A stretch of 64,000 nucleotides of DNA, from contig JAJEKV010000035.1 in NCBI GenBank assembly GCA_021234155.1, positions 7,315,891 through 7,379,890 of the forward strand. Reading direction: 5' to 3'. Numbering within the stretch: position 1 is the stretch's first letter; every line of letters begins with the position of its first letter. This stretch comes from Isoetes taiwanensis. Lineage: Eukaryota > Streptophyta > Lycopodiopsida > Isoetales > Isoetaceae. This document shows positions 56,001 to 64,000 of this stretch, piece by piece. The notes beneath the pieces are model-generated. The model saw only the letters and a program-made list of their open reading frames with translations. It was not told the origin of the DNA and made no database searches. A program made the translations under genes and the position numbers.

Positions 56001-58796
56001 TCCACTCTATTTAAACATATATGGAAAAGGGGATCAAGTCCATTTACTTGTTGGAATCAAAAACTTATTTAAGTAGGAATTTGTGGTTGTATAAGGTGCT
56101 TTATGTACCCTACTTCCAAATGAGAATGGTAAGTGACAAAAGTGTTTTGTATAACAATGGTAGGTGCTGAGGGGGAGGTGAGTTTCTCTTTTATTAGTGT
56201 GTATGTGGGTGGCCTATTGTGGCTAGTGTTTCATTAGTTGCATCTTAAAACTGAATTTCGTGCAAGATCTAGCTTGAGATCCTTCTGACCTACCTTTGAT
56301 AATAGATTTGCAAAGAATACGATCGATTAAGCAAAATGAGCTCGCCTTCCCCCGTTTTTTTTTTCCGGTGTACTTGCACGTATGTAAATTAATGAAGGTC
56401 AAAGCATATCTCATCCCCCTTTTTTTGGCGTAGTTGCACGTATCTAAATTAATGAAGGTCAAAGCATATTCATACTTTTGTGGTTTTGCTGTTGAACTAC
56501 CCTATAAAAAGGCTAAGTCGGTAAGAACTGTTCCCAATGCCAAAAAAGGAAATTACCTTGGAAACTAGAGGAAATTGCATAATATTAGCTGCTGACATAG
56601 TAAAGTTAACAGAAAAATACAACGTACAATACCATAAGCTTAAGAGTACGTAACAGAAGTCAGGTGATGAAGTATATATTAGGTAGGGTATATTCAGCAT
56701 GTCACTGACCTTCCAGAGGCGTGATAAAATAATGAAAGTAAATGAGATGTGTTGCCTGATATACACAAATAAAAATTATATAAAAAGGCTTATAGAATGA
56801 AGGTGCTATTATCATTTTAAAAAGCTCTGTAAGTTTATCTGACAGTCTAAAATACAGCAAATGATGACGTTTTAAAATACAACAAAATGTTTTTCATCAA
56901 TTTCTTTCACCCCCTTCGCCAAAATGAAAAAGAATATGCTAAGTAATTAAGCAAGGCTCTTTGACCTGCACAAAATTGGAGTAGCATGTTCCCAAAAGAA
57001 CCTGACTTCTAGGGTACCTATATAGGATGCCTGATAATGGCAGCTAATTCTGCAAAGTAAGGACTGTCTCCTTGCCTTTATCCATCCATGACATCTTTAT
57101 ATGCTGCCATTAACTTATCCCATTTCTGGCAACATCGTTTAACATTCCTGTTAGTGCTCCGAATTTGCACCAAAAGCATGTGCTACATAGTCTTGCAGCA
57201 GCGCAGAACCTAGATATGAACAAACACGAACATCTGGAGAAGTCTGAGCAGAAATATCAAGTGCAAACCTAGAAGTTAGAATAATAAATTCGGCCTGTTA
57301 CGAGTGATTTTGAAAGCAAAAATCCAAAGCCAAAATTGATTATGTACTGGGAACTCTTTAGCTCATGTCTTGCGCGCTTGAATTCATAGAATGGTCTACA
57401 ATTGTCTTACCAATTCCAAATGAGTTTGTCCCTATTTGATACCTTGCTTTGCTCCCTCCTCTTCTTGTTTTGGCCAGATTGTCACATATCTTACAGAATA
57501 ACAAACGCACAAAAGAAATGCTAATTAAGACGAAACGACACGTTGGCTCATTAAAGGATGATTAAATAGCATTACATGAGCTGATAAACATGAATATGTG
57601 CCGCAGAGAGAAGATTATATATGGTTCATCGCCCTTAAAAAGGATTCCATAGAGCAGTTCGATACACAGATAAACATCATTGGCACACTTGATTCTGTAA
57701 AATATTCTTAAATTTTTTCCTTACACAAAAATGTATAAAGAGTCAAACCTTAAAAACTATTTTAAGAAGAAGAAGAGATTTTAACGTCACGCCACAAGGC
57801 AGCGTCCTATCGGACATGTGACACTTTACAACACACCCAGATGGGTCCTGCCCCCACCACTTTACATTGCTGAAGTGGGTCCTTCCCCCACCAACTTTAC
57901 ATTGCATGGCCACTTTCACAACGAGGCGTTGAACCAAGGCACAATTCTAAATGTCTTCTTCAATCACAAGAAAACATATACCCGACAGCTAAACAATGGA
58001 TTAACACAGTAGTCATACTCATATACCATTTGTCGACGTCCAAAAGTATGTACATTCAACATTGGTAAGACTCAATACAAATGCAAACTTATTTACAAAG
58101 ATTTAAGTTGCAACCCTACCATGGCATGCCTGCACCTGAAGCGAATTTGTTACACTGCTTGGCAAAGTGTCGGAAGTGCTTATGCTAGAGACTACTAACT
58201 ATCCAATAGTAAAGCCCAAAATACATAATCTTTTTGTAGCTTATTCATATCTTGTAGCCATCTCTGGCAGTGAAAAGGAGCATGTTTCATAAGACTCATC
58301 AAGTCAAAATGGAACCTATCCACCTGCACAACAACGAAAAGTATAGGTCCACAAAGAAATGGAAAATAAATGAACAAATAGAGTAGTGTGCAGTGGCTCT
58401 GTGCCCTTCAAGACAGTTTGAACACCCAATACTTCGGATACAGAGAAAGAATCCTAACTCGAATTAAAATTCAAAAGCAAGAGTAAGTTTACCTACACGA
58501 AGAGCAGAGCAGAGTCGGTCTCGATGCTTCAACTCTTTCGTAGATTGCTTAGGAGGAGCAAGAACCGGTTAGCCGGTTTCCAAAGTGGATGCCCAACAAT
58601 AGGGGCCACCACCAGTTTACACCCGATAGCAAGTTTGGAGCAGTCATTGGCATATTTCTAGAATATACTGGCATATACCTGGAATATGCCATAAACCCAC
58701 ATCAACAAGGCTTAGGGGCAACCCAAAAAATAACCTTTAACTTAATTTCTAGGAGAAATAAAAGGGCCTCAATGAATACTTAGGAAGAAGAAGAAG
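56001..58796. other. Spacer without recognised gene
   Basis: Short ORFs only. Two direct duplications: about 62 bp at 56360-56412 with 56420-56472 (AAATTAATGAAGGTCAAAGC) and about 38 bp at 57840-57874 with 57876-57911 (GTGGGTCCT, CCCCCACCA, CTTTACATTGC). Confidence 0.45.
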
Positions 58797-60168
58797 TACA
58801 AAATATTGTCTCAATCTGCATAAGGAGTACGCAAAAAAAACGAGCTATGGAGTGGGCACCAAAGCAATACATGAAAAACCACCTTTCAAATCGAGCAGCT
58901 ATGGAGTCGGACGAAAGCACGAACCAATACATTCACACAGATAACAAAACAGACTCTGCGAAGCGTTTCTTCGTCTAGCTCTGTAACGCTGACCTGCATA
59001 AGGAATCCCCTGCGGCCCAAAATTAGGAAGAACAGCGTCCATTTCCACAGCAATTTGACCCGGAGAATATCTGTGCAGACCCATCAGCCATAGCCAGCGC
59101 CCCTCATCCACCACATAGAATCGAGTTCGTTCTCCGGCGTGCGGGATACAGACCTTTATTCGTATCAGAATTTCTCGCATATCATACAACTGGAACTCCC
59201 CGTACATTCTTGCCCGCGCTGGACATGGCCGGATCTTTCTATTGCCCATATACTCCATCAAAGCTCCGGCATCCGACCGTGGTATCACATGCCTCAACTC
59301 TGCTCCTTCAATCATCTGCATGCTCCGGTTGTATTGCCAGATTCTTTCTCCAATTCGGTTTCTTGTTTCCGGCAAATTTCCCCTGTTTTGGGTTTCCTCA
59401 GAACTGGTTTCTTGTTCCTCAATTTCGACGATTCTTGAAGATCTTATGCCGAAAGATTGATCTATTCCGATAATCTGCACTGTTTGCACCATAATTGCGT
59501 CTTCTGGATCTGCTGATTCATCTCTGCTACAAAATTCCTGCCCAGGACCCATTTCTTCTTCCTCAATTTCGAGGATTCTTGATCTTGTACCGAAAGATTG
59601 ATCTTTTTCAGTAACCTGCGCAGTTTGAACCCGGATTGCGCCCCTGGGATCTGCTGGTTCATTTCTGCTAGAAAACTCCTGCTCAGAACCTGCTTCTTGT
59701 TCAATTTCGACGATACTTGAAGATCTTGTTCCGGAAGATTGAGCTTGTTCAATAGTCTGCACTGTCTGGACCTCAATGGCACCTTCGGAATCTGTTGCTT
59801 CTGAATAATTCTGTTCAGGAAATGAGCCCAAGGCCTGAATAGAGTGATCTCCGACGATTTGGTGTGTGTGGTTTGAATTTGCCGCCGATTGAAGAATGCC
59901 GGAAGAATCATCCATGATCTCAAAATCGTCTTCTGCGTCGCAAAGCAGAGCTATATATGAAAATCCATATGAAAATGCAGATTCTTGCAATTCCATTATG
60001 CGGGATTCGTCGTCATCCATAGCTGCCAATGAAGACTGCGAGCTTTCGTTCGTTAAAATAAAAAGGCGTTTGTGTTACGTGGCAACATCTTACTCCTTCA
60101 AAAACAATTGATATTTGCCAAATAAAATGATCGAATTAAATGGGCCAAATAGAACTAGCTCATAATAG
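58797..60168 (-). repeat. Inverted segmental duplication, copy 2
   Basis: Reverse partner of 29079-30323. Its 3' flank has an extra partial repeat: the phrase ACTCCATAGCT occurs twice (about 58846 and 58889 in complement), so copy 2 is slightly longer there. Its 5' border ends at AGCTCATAATAGC. Confidence 0.9.
58899..60020 (-). CDS. Unknown acidic-repeat protein, copy 2 (intact)
   Basis: 373 aa from the ATG at 60020; the conserved upstream sequence and ATGGATGACGA context support this start over an in-frame TTG at 60029. An N-terminal MELQESAFSYGFSYIALLCD segment precedes three copies of the 45-residue acidic repeat (VQT.Q...DQSFGTRS, IVEIEE, GSEQEFSSR.EPAD), one more than in copy 1. The C-terminal domain keeps LRHVIPRSDAGALMEYMGNR, GERTRFYVVDEGRWLWLMGL and a Cys-bearing end. 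No lesion. No known family, membrane segment or targeting signal recognised. Being intact while copy 1 is frameshifted, it may be the parent or the active copy. Confidence 0.65.
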   Translation of the reverse strand: MDDDESRIMELQESAFSYGFSYIALLCDAEDDFEIMDDSSGILQSAANSNHTHQIVGDHSIQALGSFPEQNYSEATDSEGAIEVQTVQTIEQAQSSGTRSSSIVEIEQEAGSEQEFSSRNEPADPRGAIRVQTAQVTEKDQSFGTRSRILEIEEEEMGPGQEFCSRDESADPEDAIMVQTVQIIGIDQSFGIRSSRIVEIEEQETSSEETQNRGNLPETRNRIGERIWQYNRSMQMIEGAELRHVIPRSDAGALMEYMGNRKIRPCPARARMYGEFQLYDMREILIRIKVCIPHAGERTRFYVVDEGRWLWLMGLHRYSPGQIAVEMDAVLPNFGPQGIPYAGQRYRARRRNASQSLFCYLCECIGSCFRPTP

Positions 60169-61564
60169 CTTCAAATTATGTCATTTTATATTCTTCCAAT
60201 ATTATCATGTGAGATTATCATGTGAGATAATGCTCTGTGAATCTGCACAGTGTGAATGTGAAGTTGGGGTTACACGGAGTGTTGACTCCGAACATCGAGA
60301 GCTGTTGAATGGGAATATTTGCAAGTTATTCTACGATCTAGACCGTAAATAGCGATCCTCATTTATGGGGTATGCTCGTACAGGTTTTGGCGTACTGTAT
60401 AACGAGGTTTGTGAAATATTATAAAATTTGGAACCATGTACTAAATAGTGTTGATTTTATACATGCATTATACAATTTTTGCGAGTACAAAAGAAGCTCT
60501 CGCTGCCCTTCGTCGTATTCGATAAAAAAGATTAAAGAAGACTTTGTGATTTGTTGTTGTTGTCGTCCATAAGAAGATTCTAAGCAGTAACATGGTCACT
60601 GGATAGTATTGCCCTATTTTGTATTTCCATGGCTCCCATCCATAAAAGTTGATTTTTCTATAAAAAAAAAAGGCAATGTTTGTGCTCATGTGTTAGGGTA
60701 AGCGACAAAGGAAGAAGAGCAAGCTATTTAACTATATTGCGCCAGGAATTCTATAAAGCACATGTTGCAAGTGCGGCATGTTGCAGTTGTGCCCCGCAAT
60801 GAAGTATCATAAAGGCTCTTTAAGAACTTCTAGACTGATGAGGCTTTTGGAACTAACTCCACATGTCATACGTTTTCCAAAAGCAATGTTGGACATGTAA
60901 GGCTCTTAAAATAATCTTCTAGCACCTTGCTCACTTTCTCTCTCTAGTGCCTTGCTCACTAAATTCTCTCTCTAGCCTTCTCTCTCTCTACACTCTCTCT
61001 CTAGCCCTCTTTCTCTCTGCTCTGCCTCTCTAGCCCTCTTCCTCTCTCTTCTCTGTCTCTCTAGCCTTGCTCACTAAACTCTCTCTCTAACTCTCTCTCT
61101 AGCCTTCTCTCTCTAGCCTTCTCTCTCTACACTCTCACTCTAGCCCTCTTTCTCTCTGCTCTGCCTCTCTTAGGTTGGCCACATGCTCGCCAAAATACCC
61201 GTCTCTCGTCGCATACGACTCCTCCCAGAATTATACGTATTTTTTTGGGAGGAGAGGAGAGAAGGCCATCTCTCGAGCTAACTTGTGGTAGTTAGGCCTC
61301 AAATTTGGTTTTCCATGGGAGAACTACTCCATCGAATCATTCCGGTAGGTCAAGTTTTTGTGGGATAATTCCCCTCCAATTTTGAATCGGCCTCCAAAAT
61401 ATGGGATATTTCTTCCCCTGTTCCTGCTGGTAGGTAAGCTTTGTGGGATAATTCTTTTGCTGTGTTCTTTGTACAGGGTTCCATTTCCCGGCCGTTCTAT
61501 CATGGATCCACTGATTCTTGGAATGATTGCCATGCTATTGCGTGCTCTGACAATCGGAATCGCA
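60169..61564. repeat. Spacer with a CT-rich minisatellite (60937-61172)
   Basis: Repeats of CTCTCTCTCTAGCC mixed with CTCTTTCTCTCTGCTCTGCC fill 60937-61172. Near 61345-61450, GTAGGT(C)AAG...TTTGTGGGATAATTC occurs twice. No gene recognised. Confidence 0.8.
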
Positions 61565-61845
61565 TGTTGGAAAACGTATCAGCTATGGACTGATACAAAC
61601 CTGCAGCACAGAGTGAGCCAAAGCGGAAGCAAGAATAGAAGAGACACAATAGGAATAGAATAGGAACAATCTGGATGTTCTATGTATTGCATGTAATCTA
61701 TAAGTACATGGAATGAAAGGCACTGAAAGGCCAACAGACGGAAACAGAAGGCCAAAGGCCAGAGATGTACATGACGTACTTCTAATGTACTCTAATGTAC
61801 ATCAATGTATCTAATGTAGATCAATGTACAGCTTGAATTCTAACA
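61565..61845 (-). repeat. LTR of second Copia element
   Basis: On the minus strand it starts TGTTAGAATTCAAGCTGTAC, right after the purine tract AAAGGGGAG, and ends TTTTCCAACA (plus-strand TGTTGG at 61565). 281 bp. It is AT-rich, with repeated GTACATT words. The far border is inferred from TG...CA. Confidence 0.6.
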
Positions 61846-61873
61846 CTCCCCTTTCAAGCTGGATAATCTGAAG

Positions 61874-62738
61874 CTATTGCAGTGGTATAACACCAAGTGC
61901 TGATCTAAACTGTACAAACTTTTGTGTGCCCAGTGGCTTAGTAAAGATATCTGCAACCATTGCACCAGTGGGCGAATAGATTAATGAAATGATTGCTTTC
62001 TCCACCAGATCACGGACATAATGATAGTGAATTGGAATGTGCTTTGTCCGAGGATGATGTCCGGTGGCTCCCGCCATTTTCATGCGGCTTTGATTGTCCA
62101 CATAAACATGAATAGGAACAGCCGCTGCAGAAATATCTACATCATTAAGCAAGTGATCATACCAAATAAGATCGCAACTCCGGTAGATAAGGCAATGTAT
62201 TCGCCTCTGGCGAAGATCGGGCTACAACAGATTGCTTTTTGCTTATCCGACCCTCCGCACCTCCATAAAACATGCATGTGCTACCAGAGTGGAATGAGAA
62301 TCCCCTGCCGTTGCCCCAACTTGCATCGGTAAATGCATGAAGACTTGCTGATCCGTTATCACAATAACAGATTCCATACTCTTTTGTTCCTTGCAAATAG
62401 CGAAGAACACGCTTTGCTAGCTGCCAATGCTTTAACTCATAACAGTGGTTAAACTGACTCAATGCAATCACAGCAAAGCAAAGATCAGGTCGTGTTATGG
62501 TCGTGAGATACATCAAACTCCCAACAAGCTGGCTATATGGTAGAGAAGATGACTGCACATTATCACAAACAGGCTCATCTTCAAACAATTTGAGGCCAGC
62601 TTCCATTGGCGTTGAAACAGGCTTACAATCTGCCATGCGAAATTGCTCAAGCAGAAATTCAGCATACCGAGGTTGGCTGATATGAATCAGCCTCTTCTTC
62701 CTATCACGATGTATCTGCATACCTAAGAAATAGCTTGG
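61874..62738 (-). pseudogene. Copia RT tail and RNase H
   Basis: Minus-strand order: YFLGMQIHRD, then LPYSQLVGSLMYLTTITRPD, KRVLRYLQGTKEYGICY, HAFTDASWGN and KKQSVVARSSPEA (RNase H), a frame change near 62157, then VYVDNQSRMKMAGATGHHPR, TKHIPIHYHYVRD and ADIFTKPLGTQKF, ending at a stop at 61874. The usual active-site YTDADWAG reads FTDASWGN, still carrying the Asp. Confidence 0.88.
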
Positions 62739-62997
62739 AAAACGAGTTTGTGACCAGCGAGCTAGAGAGGAGCTGGTCTTTTTTCCAAATTTTATAAGCT
62801 AGAAAAGACAAAATGGGGCATTTACCAACAAAAATAATAGCTCAATCTGCACATAGCCCTGTCCATTCATTTTTTGCTCACCATGATTATCCTGGGTTAA
62901 TTGACATACTTTTTTCCCTTACAAGTTTGCCAAGGAATGAGAGATTCACATCAAGGTAGAATATATAAAAGCTGAAGGAAAAGCAGATGCATTCTTT

Positions 62998-63365
62998 GCA
63001 GTGATTCATAGGAGGGATGTTCCTTGGAGATGAAGGTGCTGGATTGCTTTTGTAAAATGGTTAAAATAAAGTGGATTCAAGAAGGTAAAAAAGAGATGTC
63101 AATTTTTTTGTAACCAAAATTCTTTATGTCATGTCAACATCCCGAAAGCAAGCGCTTGTTATGGCAATATAGATGGATATAATCTGATAGTAGTGATATA
63201 TAGGTTGGTGCGGCAGGATTCTCTATGGGTGGAACATTATCTATTGCAAGTGTTGCATTAGTACTAAGGTTTGATGCAGTGGTTGCCTTTATGGGATTCC
63301 ATCATGGATATGGCTGATGCCACAACTGCAAAGGTTTCAGTGCACATTGAATTGGAGAAATCAAT
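62998..63365 (+). pseudogene. Dienelactone-hydrolase-like protein relic
   Basis: Two pieces: 62998-63083 after TTTGCAG (EMKVLDCFCKMVKIKWIQEG by frame-hopping), and from about 63198 after ATATAG, VGAAGFSMGGTLSIASVALV then RFDAVVAFMGF, then in a shifted frame MADATTAKVSVHIELE. The GFxMGG nucleophile elbow and DAVVxF strand fit plant carboxymethylenebutenolidase (DLH) proteins, where the nucleophile is Cys; here it reads Ser. A TGA follows at about 63316. Other alpha/beta hydrolases remain possible. Confidence 0.5.
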
Positions 63366-64000
63366 CAATATACCAGTATTGTAAATTTCTAATTTTTTGG
63401 GAAGCTTATCTGTCATTTACATTTTCATACGTTGCAGGTAATCAGTCTTAGATTTGTAGGTTTCTGCAAGCTCATGAGGTGTAACCTTCAAAATATACTT
63501 ATTTATTAAATTTTTTTGTCAGGTTTTCGCAGGATAACCGTATAGCAAGGATTCCAAAAGTGATTGGACTTATGCGGCCTTTAGCTGTCTTGAGAATGAA
63601 TGGTCTTTTTTGCCAATGTAATGCAATTTTATTTGATAAGACTCTGCAATAGGTAAATACACTTTTCACAAGCTTCAATTGTCATTAGGTGCTTGATCTT
63701 GGTTAATAACTATTTCTCTGGTTTTTATCTTGCACAGACACAAGAATAATATTAATTTAACTGGTCAAATTCGTCCTAACCTTGGAAACGTTACAACACA
63801 ATTTTAGGATCTTTTGCATCTTCATGTAATAATATTTTTGATTTACTTTTAAGTTTATGCTTTCTTAAATGATAATTCTTGTCTTAAAGCTGGAGACATT
63901 CCATTTGCACTTTCTCTTCATTTTCTAGACTTGGTTGCTGGTCCATTTTCGTTTTGGTGAAGCATATCCTCCCTTTAAATTTCACATGTATATTGGAGGT
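63366..64000. other. AT-rich end of window, no gene recognised
   Basis: Could contain further decayed exons of the hydrolase relic; none convincing. Confidence 0.4.

Larger units (their letters stand above)
61565..62738 (-). mobile_element. 3' fragment of a second Copia element
   Basis: Comprises one LTR, purine tract and the RT-RNase H end of pol on the minus strand. The 5' part of the element is missing; sequence homology stops at about 62738, in the YFLGMQIHRD motif. Its pol differs strongly from the Copia in the Helitron, so it is a separate lineage. Confidence 0.85.

Noticed and set aside
61358-61663. 101-codon ORF with hydrophobic stretch
   Set aside because: Spans a local duplication and the LTR border; hydrophobicity comes from T-rich DNA.
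1-64000. CRISPR arrays, bacterial operons, rRNA or intact tRNA genes
   Set aside because: No regular spacer arrays, Shine-Dalgarno-spaced gene strings or full cloverleaf found; sequence is plant nuclear.

Overview
The window is nuclear DNA of a land plant: two intact nuclear genes of clear function (signal peptidase subunit SPC12 and plastid Iojap/RsfS) and relics of PPR, Polycomb E(z), UDP-glucuronate 4-epimerase, receptor-type kinase and mitochondrial-type ribosome recycling factor genes sit in AT-rich DNA dominated by transposable elements. The sequence does not fix the species. A Gypsy element of fungal/Sushi-like appearance and a two-gene element whose proteins recall repeat-derived ORFs of seedless plants hint (weakly, from memory) at a lineage outside the flowering plants.

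Layout. 0-8.9 kb: repeat-rich DNA with a foldback tandem array (0.4-1.3 kb), a 114-bp tandem duplication (4.05 kb) and a decayed minus-strand ribosome recycling factor (6.9-7.5 kb). 8.9-14.5 kb: a candidate DNA transposon with imperfect inverted ends and two convergent multi-exon genes, one coiled-coil/RING, one Cys-rich. 14.8-27.4 kb: a Helitron with Rep (HUH, Tyr) and Pif1-like helicase, classic 3' hairpin plus CTAG, interrupted inside Rep by a complete 4.8-kb Ty1/Copia element with LTRs, PBS, PPT and a 5-bp target duplication. 28.2-33.7 kb: the gene-bearing part, with SPC12, an unknown acidic-repeat gene (copy 1) and the five-exon Iojap gene. 33.7-43.1 kb: mostly non-coding, with a broken PPR gene at 41 kb. 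43.1-47.9 kb: a decayed, 3'-truncated Ty3/Gypsy element. 49.1-53.65 kb: a second Helitron on the minus strand, related to the first by its 3' hairpin, holding PPR and epimerase fragments and an LTR relic. 54-56 kb: kinase and E(z) fragments. 58.8-60.2 kb: copy 2 of the acidic-repeat gene, inverted relative to copy 1. 61.6-62.7 kb: 3' part of another Copia element. 63.0-63.4 kb: dienelactone-hydrolase relic.

How parts relate. SPC12 acts in ER signal-peptide removal and Iojap in plastid ribosome assembly/silencing; they are not a pathway. The rest reads as a history of nested insertion, gene-fragment capture and decay. Many lesions are in-frame TGA/TAG codons, several explicable by C-to-T change. 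The best candidate for something undescribed is the 8.9-14.5 kb two-gene element. All family calls come from reading motifs by eye; no database search was run.
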